27,631 bases of DNA from a virus. Below are positions 12,128 to 20,224 of the stretch, one piece after another. The translations under genes were made by a program, and so were the position numbers. The stretch is taken from IMG/VR virus record IMGVR_UViG_3300020222_000141, positions 1-27,631 of that record, one strand, 5' to 3'. How positions within the stretch are numbered: the stretch's first letter is position 1; each line of letters begins with the position of its first letter. Below the pieces are notes generated by a model. That model did not search any database. It saw nothing but the letters and a program-made list of their open reading frames with translations, and had not been told where the DNA came from.

Positions 12128-14413
12128 TTATAAAGCACAGGCGCCACTTTCACAACCAGATTCTTCAATAATTTGTTTTTGTTGAACATTTTTTTCATCC
12201 ATTATGGTTTGTTTATCACCGTCATCTGTATTAGCATAATATAAATTTTTGATGCCATATTTATAAGCTGTCAAAATATCTTTAATAACTTCTTGAATGG
12301 GAACTTTATTACTAGGATATCTTGAGGGAACATAATAAGTATTTGTGCTTATGCTCATATCTGTAAACTTTTGAATAGCCGCAGCTACTTTCAAATAACC
12401 TTCGTTATTTGGCATGTCAAAAGCAAAAGTGTAATCATCTTTATACTTATCAATTCCTGGAATTACCACAGGTAATATACTAGCTTTGCTGCCTTTGTAA
12501 CTGATTGCACTACGTGGAGGTTCGATGCCATTAGTGCTACTTTGAATAACGCTACTAGATTCTACAGGCATACAAGCTGTTAAGGTAGAGTGTCTCATAC
12601 CGTGATTCTTAATTTGTTCACGAAGAGTTTCCCAGTCACAGTGTAATTTTTCTGTAATAAACTCGTCGATGTCTCTCTTATAAGTATCAATTGGAAGAAT
12701 ACCTTGACTAAATTTTGTTCTATCAAATTTTTCACACTTACCAAATTCCTTAGCCATTTCTACACTCGCCTTAATTAGATAATAACTAGTCTTTTCCATC
12801 CATTGTGCGACGAAGTTAGGAGCTTTGGTATCCCAATACTTCAATCCTTCTTTAGCCAATAGAGCAGCCAAATTACTTACACCCACACCAAGGCTACGAC
12901 GTTTCTTAGCAAAGTTTTCAGCAGCAGGTACAAAGTAATCTTGATGTTCAATCAAAGAATCTAACATTCTGACAATAACATCACATACACTTTCCATTTC
13001 ATTATCATCCTTGATTTCCAACCAATTTACAGCAGCCAAAATACAAACACCGATTTCTCCATCTTTATCATTAACATCCTTAATAGGAATTAAGGGATGA
13101 TTTACTTCAAGACATAGATTACTTGTATCAACTTGGTCTAACCAACTACCATGTTCATTTGCATGATCGACATGCATCGTATAAATACGTCCAGTTTCAA
13201 GACGTTCTTTTGCTAGTAATCCCATCAATTCTCTTGCGGAAATCTTCTTTTTAAATTTAATGTTCTTGTTGACTTCTGCTTTCTCATAAGCTTCTCTAAA
13301 TCCTTCCATACCAAATTTGTTCCACAATGAAGCACATTCATGGTAACTAAACAATGTTATATCTTGATTCTTTAAGAACCGTTCAAAGATTAGTTTATCT
13401 AAACCAATACAATAGTCTAGTTTACGAACGCGGTTATCATCAGTCCCTTGATTGTTCTTCAATACAAGAATATCAAGAATATCGTAATGAAACCATGCAA
13501 AGTTTACGGTAGCACTACCGCCTCTAATACCGTTTTGATGACAACTCTTTACAGTAGACTCAAATGCCTTGCTAAAAGGAATTGGTCCAGTATGAATTAC
13601 TTCACCATTACGAATAGGAGCATTTGTAGCACGTAGTCTTGATAGATTTAATCCAATACCATAACGACTAGCGGTAGCAAATCCAACTGCACTATTATTA
13701 GCAAAAATACTCTTTAGTGTATCGTCTACTGTGAACAGTGAACAACTAGCATAACTCTTCATTACAGTTCTTACACCCGCCATAATTGGAGTGGGGAGAT
13801 TAATCTTATGTTTACTAAAATAGTTATATGCCTTTTTGATATATTCCAATCTATATTCTTTATAATCTTTAAAAAACGTCATCGCAATCAACATATAAGC
13901 AAATTGCGGAGTCTCATAAATTTTTTTAATAGACCTATTTTGGACTAAATATTTATCGCATAGTTGTTTAACACCGGCATATGTAAAATTGAAATCACGA
14001 TCGTGTTTTAAAAATTCATCAATTTTATCAAACTCTTGTTTGGTATACCAGTTCATGATATTTCCATCATATACTAAATTAGCAACGTTGTCTTTTACAA
14101 TATCATATAACTTTGGTGGATTCTTTCCTCCCCAAACTTGTTTTCTTAGTTGATAATTAAGTAATCTAGAAGCAACATATTGATAGTTCGGTTTATCTTC
14201 GTTGATTAGATTTGCGGCAGATTCAATTAACAATTTGTGAACATCAGATGTAGACATTCCGTCAAAAAATGAAAGATGTGCATTCATTGCGACTTCTTCA
14301 AAACTAACACCTTTGATATCTTCTGTTGCCCACTGTAAAACTTTGTTTATTTTATCTGCACTAAACTTTTCTACTTTCCCGTTACGTTTTTTAATATAAA
14401 TTTCTTTGTTCAT
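12128..14413 (-). CDS. nrdA: Ribonucleotide reductase class Ia, alpha subunit
   Basis: An N-terminal ATP-cone (about residues 4-95, from IYIKKRNGKVEKF) is followed by the ten-stranded catalytic barrel. Active-site residues are C224 (YASCSLF) and C457 (GVCILA) for the redox pair, and N432, C434 and E436 in SNLCLEV for thiyl-radical chemistry. Tyrosines in NLYYANTDD correspond to the radical-transfer pair, and the swinging-arm cysteines are C754 and C759 in CESGACAL. Length (761 aa) equals E. coli NrdA. The enzyme reduces NDPs to dNDPs for phage DNA synthesis. The ATP-cone suggests dATP feedback control is kept, but binding residues were not checked. No intein or intron is present. Confidence 0.97.
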   Translation of the reverse strand: MNKEIYIKKRNGKVEKFSADKINKVLQWATEDIKGVSFEEVAMNAHLSFFDGMSTSDVHKLLIESAANLINEDKPNYQYVASRLLNYQLRKQVWGGKNPPKLYDIVKDNVANLVYDGNIMNWYTKQEFDKIDEFLKHDRDFNFTYAGVKQLCDKYLVQNRSIKKIYETPQFAYMLIAMTFFKDYKEYRLEYIKKAYNYFSKHKINLPTPIMAGVRTVMKSYASCSLFTVDDTLKSIFANNSAVGFATASRYGIGLNLSRLRATNAPIRNGEVIHTGPIPFSKAFESTVKSCHQNGIRGGSATVNFAWFHYDILDILVLKNNQGTDDNRVRKLDYCIGLDKLIFERFLKNQDITLFSYHECASLWNKFGMEGFREAYEKAEVNKNIKFKKKISARELMGLLAKERLETGRIYTMHVDHANEHGSWLDQVDTSNLCLEVNHPLIPIKDVNDKDGEIGVCILAAVNWLEIKDDNEMESVCDVIVRMLDSLIEHQDYFVPAAENFAKKRRSLGVGVSNLAALLAKEGLKYWDTKAPNFVAQWMEKTSYYLIKASVEMAKEFGKCEKFDRTKFSQGILPIDTYKRDIDEFITEKLHCDWETLREQIKNHGMRHSTLTACMPVESSSVIQSSTNGIEPPRSAISYKGSKASILPVVIPGIDKYKDDYTFAFDMPNNEGYLKVAAAIQKFTDMSISTNTYYVPSRYPSNKVPIQEVIKDILTAYKYGIKNLYYANTDDGDKQTIMDEKNVQQKQIIEESGCESGACAL

Positions 14414-14527
14414 AAAACTTCAAAATAGGTAATACATAATTATAGACGAAGATAAAAATAAAACTAAAAAATAATTTCAAAAATTTTAATTTTTTCTAGC
14501 TTTTTTATTTCTTATCTGATATACTAA
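14414..14527 (-). promoter_or_regulatory. AT-rich intergenic region upstream of nrdA with possible -10
   Basis: This 114-bp gap between the helicase stop and nrdA is almost pure A+T. On the minus strand it contains CGTCTATAAT (TATAAT at 14444-14439), about 25 bases before the nrdA ATG, but no good -35 at the right distance. It could be a phage middle or late promoter read by a modified polymerase. No convincing terminator for the helicase gene is seen. Confidence 0.3.
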
Positions 14528-15913
14528 TTAATCGGTGTCCTCATCACTCATATGAGCGTTCCATTTACCTGACATCATTTTCTTGACTAGATTTTCGCCT
14601 TGGTTCATCTCATTAATAATACCAACACCTTCTCTGCTATTTTCAGAAAAAATCTGGATATCACCACAACCAGCATTCATTCTACTTGGAAATGTAATAC
14701 CATCAGGTCCAAATCGATTCTTTATGATATGAAATCGTGCGGTGTTACTAACTTTATCGTTAACTTTACGACTTAGTGACATAACAAAGTCTGCGGTCAT
14801 AATTTTTCTATAACTATCCGAGATATTATTTGCTTGGATAATATCCTCATCCATTGCCGCTCTATTACTTTGACTCGCTGTCCAAATTGGAACCTGAAGT
14901 TCGCCGGCAACACCACGAAGTTCTTCATATATACCACCAGCTTCACTATAACTGTTACTATTACGTTCACTTTGTGTTGGACGTAGAATATCAGCATAAT
15001 CGACTACAATCATATCTACTTTCGTTCCCAAGGTTTGAATACGTTCTGCGTGAAGTTTCAAACTATGAGCGGACACAGTTTTGATAGGGAAATACTTAAT
15101 GATAAGTTTACCAGGAACTTCAGAAATCTTTTTCTTTACAGTATCAATGTTGTTACGAATGTTCTGGAAATCAATACCAGTAAAACACGCGTCATACCTT
15201 AACCCGACATAATTTTCATTTAACTCAAGAGTATAATGTAATACATTTTTTCCTTGTCTCATTGCTTCAGCACCAATTTTACTCAATACCCAACTCTTAC
15301 CACTACCTGCACAAGCTGTAACAATACCAAGTTCGCCACCGGCTAATCCGCCGTCCAAAATAGTATCAACTTCAACCCAATTAGTTTTGATTGTTTTACG
15401 AGCCATCATGCTCATACGTTTTTCGATATCAACGTCGTATTCATGACCAATATTACGTTCCATACCAGCTTTCATTGCAATATCTACAACGTGCTTAATT
15501 TTATCATATTGACCGTTTTTCAAATGATCAACACTTTCCATGATAGCGTTCTTTAACTTCTGATTCTTACAGAATTCAAGAAACTGCTCTTTAATAAATT
15601 TCAAATCACTATCTGTGATTTTTTGGTAAACCAAACGTAATTGGTCTACTACTGTTTTCTTTAACAGTTCATTTTCAATACTATCAACCTTTACCTTAAA
15701 GACGGCGAGTGTAGGCAGTTCCTTGTAATGTAGAAAATAAGTTATTGTTTCTTTAACAATAAATTGATGTGCATCTGTCTCGAAAGATTGCGGTTCAATA
15801 ATATCGCTGATTCGTTCAATAAATGTTTTGTCACTTACAAGTGCTGAAATGCACTTGGTTTGAAACTCAGTTCCAAACTTCTTTAGATTGTCTATAATAT
15901 ATGTTTCGCTCAT
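14528..15913 (-). CDS. 41: Replicative DNA helicase, DnaB/T4 gp41-like
   Basis: The 461-aa protein has an N-terminal helical domain (to about residue 165) and a RecA-type motor. The motor carries Walker A ACAGSGKS (200-207) after GGELGIVTA, Walker B MIVVDYADIL, and the helicase segment PIWTASQSNR of the DnaB family. It would form the hexameric 5'-3' helicase that unwinds DNA at the fork and binds the primase (gp61 in T4; no primase gene is in this window). The acidic tail (MSDEDTD) is typical of phage replication proteins. It lies next to RNase H, UvsX and gp32, a compact replication block. A 63-bp gap separates it from the upstream RNase H gene, containing TTCTATAAAA, a possible -10 element. 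Confidence 0.93.
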   Translation of the reverse strand: MSETYIIDNLKKFGTEFQTKCISALVSDKTFIERISDIIEPQSFETDAHQFIVKETITYFLHYKELPTLAVFKVKVDSIENELLKKTVVDQLRLVYQKITDSDLKFIKEQFLEFCKNQKLKNAIMESVDHLKNGQYDKIKHVVDIAMKAGMERNIGHEYDVDIEKRMSMMARKTIKTNWVEVDTILDGGLAGGELGIVTACAGSGKSWVLSKIGAEAMRQGKNVLHYTLELNENYVGLRYDACFTGIDFQNIRNNIDTVKKKISEVPGKLIIKYFPIKTVSAHSLKLHAERIQTLGTKVDMIVVDYADILRPTQSERNSNSYSEAGGIYEELRGVAGELQVPIWTASQSNRAAMDEDIIQANNISDSYRKIMTADFVMSLSRKVNDKVSNTARFHIIKNRFGPDGITFPSRMNAGCGDIQIFSENSREGVGIINEMNQGENLVKKMMSGKWNAHMSDEDTD

Positions 15914-15976
15914 AATGTTTTATACATACCTTCTGAGTATAATACTACACCCCAATCAGTTTTATAGAAAGATATT

Positions 15977-17044
15977 TTACGATACAAACGAATTTACTTT
16001 ACCAAATACTTCTTGTAACCAAATCATACTATTTGGAAAGTTATTCTGCATATTATCTTCTAACAACAACTTGCTAAAGTTGTATCTATCAAGTTTAGTC
16101 AGTGATTTCTCAAGAATTTCATTGATTCGGAGTTGACTAAATGTCTGTATCTGTGTGTCTTGTAATTGCATTAATTGCCAATTACGTTCCATGATATTTT
16201 TATTATCTAATATTGTGTTATATAATTTATACTTTCCCTTGTGGGTATCACTATAATTATATATTTCCTGCAAACCATATTGTTTCTCCTCAGTGAAAAT
16301 AGGAAAACATTTGATAATGGTCTTTAATCCAGCACCATTTATACCATCAATATTATCGCTGTTATCGCCTTCCATAATACGATAATTAAGGAAGTTACTA
16401 CAACTAACACCATATTCAGTTAGTATTTCAGCACAACCATATAATTTCTTTTTAGTAGGACTCCATATTTTAACTCTATTATTTGCAAGTTGTAGAAAAT
16501 CTTTATCCGCACTCATAATAGTCACATTACTATTTTTGAAATATTGCGTAGCAAGATATGCAATAGCATCATCCGCTTCAATATGGTCAATTGCCATTGT
16601 TGTAACAGGCAATGTATTCAAATATTTTACAGTCTTAATTAACTGTATCTTTAGATTCTTTTCTTCTGAATCTGGGTTGCTTAAGTCTTCGTAAGTTCTA
16701 TTTAGTCTTACTTTTGTTTTTCTACCACTCTTATATTGTGGATATATTTTACGACGTTTCATCGACCCACCATTACCATCAGATACGATAATTATTCTTG
16801 TTGGATTCAACAATTTAACCGCATATCCAATACTCTTTAAACACCCAGCAATACCACCTGTGTGGTTCCCGTTTGCGTTTAATGATGGACTTGCCATAAA
16901 CGCTCTTAGAAAAGTATTCATGAAGTCTACAATAAGAACGTCCGAATTGAGGGTCCGATTAAGACCCTCAACCCGGTCAGTTGGTTTAATTTGATTGAAC
17001 AAACTAAACAACTTTTTCTTTTCACTATCAGTCAGATTGCTCAT
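15977..17044 (-). CDS. rnh: 5'-3' exonuclease / RNase H (T4 Rnh-like, FEN family)
   Basis: The 355-aa protein shows the FEN-type nuclease motifs: VDFMNTF (D40), SDGNGG with D89 and then MKRRKIYPQYKSGR for the DNA-contact Arg/Lys residues, HIEADDA (E156, D158, D159), SADKDFLQL (D180, D182), and EGDNSDNIDGINGAG with Asp residues at 227, 230 and 233 before a helix-hairpin-like loop. Like T4 RNase H it should remove RNA primers from Okazaki fragments. Its start overlaps the UvsX stop as ATGA, so it is co-translated with the recombinase. All metal-binding acids I expect are present, so activity is likely. Confidence 0.93.
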   Translation of the reverse strand: MSNLTDSEKKKLFSLFNQIKPTDRVEGLNRTLNSDVLIVDFMNTFLRAFMASPSLNANGNHTGGIAGCLKSIGYAVKLLNPTRIIIVSDGNGGSMKRRKIYPQYKSGRKTKVRLNRTYEDLSNPDSEEKNLKIQLIKTVKYLNTLPVTTMAIDHIEADDAIAYLATQYFKNSNVTIMSADKDFLQLANNRVKIWSPTKKKLYGCAEILTEYGVSCSNFLNYRIMEGDNSDNIDGINGAGLKTIIKCFPIFTEEKQYGLQEIYNYSDTHKGKYKLYNTILDNKNIMERNWQLMQLQDTQIQTFSQLRINEILEKSLTKLDRYNFSKLLLEDNMQNNFPNSMIWLQEVFGKVNSFVS

Positions 17045-18189
17045 TCTTCGTTACCAGCGGTTTCTTCGTCAGTATCAACTACGGCATCATCAACAATTTG
17101 ACTGTTGGGGTCTTTGTATTTCATAATAACAGAGTCACAAATCTTCAAATAAACTTCTTCTTTGAGAGATGAATCACTCTGCATTGTTTCAACAAAGTCT
17201 TTGGATTGGAACTTCCATTCGTTTCCGTCATCCTTTTTATAGGTATAATAAGCGCCACCTTGTTTAACAATGTTGTTTTCTTTCAATACTTTAATCCAGC
17301 TACTATAATCAGCAATACCACTATCAAAGTAGATATCGAATGATGCTTGACGTTGTGGTGGACCCATTCTGTTTTTAACAACTACTGCTTTACACTCATT
17401 ACCGATGATTGTTTCACCTTTCTTGAGTTTACCAGTATTGGTCAAACGAACACGAACACTACAATGATAAGCAAGTGCCTTACCACCACTTACTACATAC
17501 TTATCACCGAATGCCATAGCATTTAGATTCTGACGCAGTTGGTTAGTAAATACAGTAAGAACCTTCTGACGACCAATCATGTTGGTAATCTTACGCATTG
17601 CTTTACTGATAATAATACTCTTTCCCGTTGCAAATCCATCCTTACCGTGATCACTCTCCAATTCTGCCTTTGTAGAAGCAGCGGCTACAGAATCAACAAT
17701 AATTGTAAGAATACGATCTTTGTTAGACTTTCTTACTACACCAATCATTTGTTCCATCTTTTCAAAAATAACTTCTACAGTATCAGTTTGAACATATAGA
17801 AGATTCTTTAAATCTACACCAAGACTTTTCCAGAATCCTGGAGCAGCGGCGTTTTCGGTATCTAATACAACTGCGATACCACCTTTACGTTGAGTTTCTG
17901 CACAAATATGTGCGGATATTAGACTTTTACCAGTTCCTTCCAATCCGTTTAATTCGACCATTTTACCAACAGGCAATCCGCCGTGGGAACGGTTACTAAT
18001 TGCCAAATCAAGAATGGATGAACCTGTGCTAATCCAATCACTAATTTCGGCGGGATTTTCTTGTTCGTCCAAGAAATAAGCAATCTTTCCACCGTCTTTG
18101 TTTGCTTTATTTAATTCATTCGCCAACATTTCGACCAATTCGTCTCTTTGCGAACAATCATTCTGCGTAACATGTGTTTTCTTTTTCAT
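17041..18189 (-). CDS. uvsX: UvsX/RecA-type recombinase
   Basis: This 382-aa protein has the RecA core: an ISTGSSILDLAI entry, Walker A GLEGTGKS (82-89), Walker B LTIIVDSVAA, and the loop/filament segments around KVLTVFTNQLRQN and YVVSGGKALAYH. It ends in a long acidic tail (DTDEETAGNEE). Compared with cellular RecA (about 350 aa), the insertions and tail match phage UvsX. The protein forms filaments on single-strand DNA and drives strand exchange for recombination-dependent replication, working with gp32 from the next gene upstream. It is separated from gp32 by a terminator-like hairpin, so its level is probably set by read-through or by a promoter I do not see. No ribosome-binding site is evident before the ATG. 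Confidence 0.96.
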   Translation of the reverse strand: MKKKTHVTQNDCSQRDELVEMLANELNKANKDGGKIAYFLDEQENPAEISDWISTGSSILDLAISNRSHGGLPVGKMVELNGLEGTGKSLISAHICAETQRKGGIAVVLDTENAAAPGFWKSLGVDLKNLLYVQTDTVEVIFEKMEQMIGVVRKSNKDRILTIIVDSVAAASTKAELESDHGKDGFATGKSIIISKAMRKITNMIGRQKVLTVFTNQLRQNLNAMAFGDKYVVSGGKALAYHCSVRVRLTNTGKLKKGETIIGNECKAVVVKNRMGPPQRQASFDIYFDSGIADYSSWIKVLKENNIVKQGGAYYTYKKDDGNEWKFQSKDFVETMQSDSSLKEEVYLKICDSVIMKYKDPNSQIVDDAVVDTDEETAGNEE

Positions 18190-18198
18190 AAAAATAGG

Positions 18199-18234
18199 AA
18201 ATTAAAAGGGTAATAGTAATATATACCATTACCC
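18199..18234 (-). terminator. Terminator between gene 32 and uvsX
   Basis: Minus strand: GGGTAAT/ATTACCC plus a G.U pair and GTA/TAC form an 11-bp stem (18234-18224 with 18218-18208) with a 5-base loop, followed by TTTTAATTT. It is oriented to end the gene 32 transcript. T4 also has a terminator after gene 32. Confidence 0.75.
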
Positions 18235-18252
18235 CATATCAAACCAGTTATT

Positions 18253-19062
18253 TTAACTGTTAAACAAATTATCAAAAGCCTTTGTGAGGTCTTCAGTATT
18301 TGATTTGCTTGCGGAAGCCGATGGTGATTTATTTGAAGTTGATGCTACTGGAGCAACAGCATCTACATCTCCATCATCATCTGATACCGCATTCACACTT
18401 GGTTCAGACGTGGTTTCTGGATTTAACCAAGCATCCATTACTGCCTTGAGTTGGTCATAACTCAATTCTGGAAACAAGTCAAGAATGTTGGTTTGTTTTC
18501 CAAGCAAATCTTTCTTTGAAACATCAATTGCGGTAGATGTGTTTGGTTTAACACGAATTGTAGTTTCTGGAAAACTCTTGCCAGATTCCTCTGCGGTTCT
18601 GAATTCCACAACAATATCACGACCATTTACAGGATCGGTAATATCACCATAATCCGCATCGCTGATAATGCTAAGAAGTTCTTGATAAACATTCTTTCCG
18701 AATCCCCAGAAACGGACACCTTGGTCTTCTTCACCACGAACAATCACAGGAACATAGGTTCTCATTTTGGGTTCCATCTTACGCCCCAACTGCCATTCTT
18801 CTTTGTTTCCGGTCTTTTTCATACGATTGGACCATTCAACGATTGGATCTGGACGGTTAAAACTATCAGGTGAAAGATAGGTTTTGTTATTGATATTATA
18901 GTGAAACTTTAACTCAATAAACGGATTCTCAGGAGCATACTTGTAGGGAACAATACGAACAACCTGTTTTCCAGGATTTGGTTTCCAAATCAAGTTAGAT
19001 TTTTGATTTGTGTTTGTTAAAGAATTCAAACGATTCTTAATTTTAGATAGGTCTAATGCCAT
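18253..19062 (-). CDS. 32: Single-stranded DNA-binding protein, T4 gp32-like, without zinc cysteines
   Basis: The start MALDLSKIKNRLNSL is the basic N-terminal cooperativity helix of gp32. It is followed by the OB-fold core beginning LIWKPNPGKQVVRIVPYKY, with RFWGFGKNVYQELL and a DITDPVNGRDIVVEF segment. A Ser/Ala/Asp-rich linker leads to the acidic-hydrophobic C-terminal tail DLTKAFDNLF, which in T4 recruits replication partners. The protein has no cysteine at all, so it lacks the zinc subdomain of T4 gp32. It should coat single-strand DNA during replication and recombination. It is monocistronic by layout: own promoter, structured leader and terminator. Length is 269 aa versus 301 in T4. 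Confidence 0.92.
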   Translation of the reverse strand: MALDLSKIKNRLNSLTNTNQKSNLIWKPNPGKQVVRIVPYKYAPENPFIELKFHYNINNKTYLSPDSFNRPDPIVEWSNRMKKTGNKEEWQLGRKMEPKMRTYVPVIVRGEEDQGVRFWGFGKNVYQELLSIISDADYGDITDPVNGRDIVVEFRTAEESGKSFPETTIRVKPNTSTAIDVSKKDLLGKQTNILDLFPELSYDQLKAVMDAWLNPETTSEPSVNAVSDDDGDVDAVAPVASTSNKSPSASASKSNTEDLTKAFDNLFNS

Positions 19063-19122
19063 AATTATTTAATAGTTAATTGTTAAGTGTTAATTAATTA
19101 ATCGATAAGTCCACACAGACTT
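19063..19122 (-). promoter_or_regulatory. Candidate gp32 translational operator (hairpin/pseudoknot and UUAA repeats)
   Basis: In the minus-strand leader AAGUC and GACUU (19122-19118 and 19111-19107) form a stem with loop UGUGUG. ACAC at 19090-19087 can pair with GUGU of the loop, giving a possible pseudoknot. The bases up to the ATG are unstructured and repeat UUAA several times. T4 gene 32 mRNA has the same plan: a 5' pseudoknot followed by UUAAA-type repeats, to which gp32 binds to repress its own translation. No Shine-Dalgarno is visible. Confidence 0.5.
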
Positions 19123-19146
19123 TACTTCATAACTAATACACGAATA

Positions 19147-19175
19147 ACTATAAACCGAAATGGCAAAACACTCAA
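19147..19175 (-). promoter_or_regulatory. Sigma70-type promoter for gene 32
   Basis: Minus strand: -35 TTGAGT (19175-19170), 17-bp spacer, -10 TATAGT (19152-19147). The predicted start near 19140 gives a leader of about 78 bases carrying the hairpin described at 19063-19122. Confidence 0.5.
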
Positions 19176-19561
19176 CTTATTATATCGAAAAGTTTTATCG
19201 GAATTATTCTAACCGAAATCTCACTAGTTAAAATAAGGCAGTTGCTATAAAGTTCCCAATTTAATTGAAATTTGTTATTAAATACCCCATTATTTTCTTC
19301 AGCTATTAACTTATTCATAGCATTCAACGTATAAAGAGTATTGGTTTGTTTTTTTCTATGAAGTCCAATAGTATTTGGAAACTTTGGAAAGTGAGAACTA
19401 TCTTCTACATCTATATTATAAGTGATGTATATATTTTTAGGAAGTTTTACTCCGTTAAATAAAAATAGTTTATTATTTACGGTATAAAATTGTCTAATTT
19501 GGGCAATTAGATTTTTGTATTCTTCAACGGTTGAGAAAGTACAAAGTAGTTGTTTTTTCAT
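19172..19561 (-). CDS. Hypothetical protein (129 aa)
   Basis: The ATG overlaps the stop of the 221-aa gene (ATGA), indicating translational coupling. The protein begins MKKQLLCTFSTVEEYKNLI and looks like a small alpha/beta fold with several strands (KNIYITYNIDVED, NCLILTSEISVRIIPI). I see no catalytic motif, membrane segment or repeat, and I do not recognise a family. The gene 32 promoter -35 lies across its stop codon. Function unknown. Confidence 0.6.
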   Translation of the reverse strand: MKKQLLCTFSTVEEYKNLIAQIRQFYTVNNKLFLFNGVKLPKNIYITYNIDVEDSSHFPKFPNTIGLHRKKQTNTLYTLNAMNKLIAEENNGVFNNKFQLNWELYSNCLILTSEISVRIIPIKLFDIIS

Positions 19562-20223
19562 CTTCTTGGACGTATAATTATTTTACCCAAGTCTTCAACA
19601 TATCTAGCGACTCCAACTTCAATTCCTTCCGTTGTATACCACATCAATCCTTTTCTATAAAAACCATTTGTGTTTGCTTCATCTAGTGTGTATTCGGTTG
19701 TCAATATTTTTTGAATTACTTGAGCATCAGATTGTTTTTCTTGAGAAGTTCTTAAATCTGGTTCGTTTTTATTTTTTTCTGCAGTTGTCTCCGGTGCAGG
19801 CGTATCCGGCGTTGGTTCTGTCGGAAAAGTTGGTTCAGATGTGGATTGTGCAGGTTGTTGCGGTTCGGTCTTTGGTGGGGGTTCGGTTGACGGTTGTTCT
19901 GACGGTGGGTCAAATACATTTGCACCAGCAGCTTTCTTTGGATTTTCTTCAAAATGGGTTCCCCTAGAAACTGCTCTTTGTTTATATTCGGGCGTGGGAA
20001 AAGTTACAAGTAAACCATTTACATTATATGCTTGACGGTCTGGATATTTTCCTTCTATCACCGTATTTCTAATTTCTATAGATTGTTGTTCATCTAATTT
20101 TAATTCGGTTTGCAAATATTCTTGTAAAATATTTAAATGTTCGTTGTTGTCTAATGAAAATATCCCGTCTTTTATACGAGAATCTAGACAAACTTGTTCT
20201 AAGAGTTCAGACAATATATTCAT
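19558..20223 (-). CDS. Two-domain hypothetical protein with Pro/Thr/Glu-rich linker (221 aa)
   Basis: An N-terminal helical domain (residues 1-60, MNILSELLEQVCLDSRIKDG) with a short beta region (NVNGLLVTFPTPEY) is followed by a long linker, about residues 103-160, made almost only of Pro, Thr, Glu, Gln and Ser. A small C-terminal domain (from DAQVIQKILTTEY to IIIRPRR) ends the protein. The linker DNA is more GC-rich than its surroundings. No family is recognised. The gene starts one base after the stop of the 383-aa gene and is coupled by ATGA to the next, so the three unknown genes probably form a unit. Pro-rich linkers often join virion or enzyme domains. Confidence 0.6.
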   Translation of the reverse strand: MNILSELLEQVCLDSRIKDGIFSLDNNEHLNILQEYLQTELKLDEQQSIEIRNTVIEGKYPDRQAYNVNGLLVTFPTPEYKQRAVSRGTHFEENPKKAAGANVFDPPSEQPSTEPPPKTEPQQPAQSTSEPTFPTEPTPDTPAPETTAEKNKNEPDLRTSQEKQSDAQVIQKILTTEYTLDEANTNGFYRKGLMWYTTEGIEVGVARYVEDLGKIIIRPRR

Positions 20224-20224
20224 A

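Noticed and set aside
19081-19105. TTAATTAATTAATCGAT palindromic run as a possible protein-binding operator or origin
   Set aside because: It is explained better as part of the AU-rich gene 32 leader; no iterons or further signals of an origin are present.
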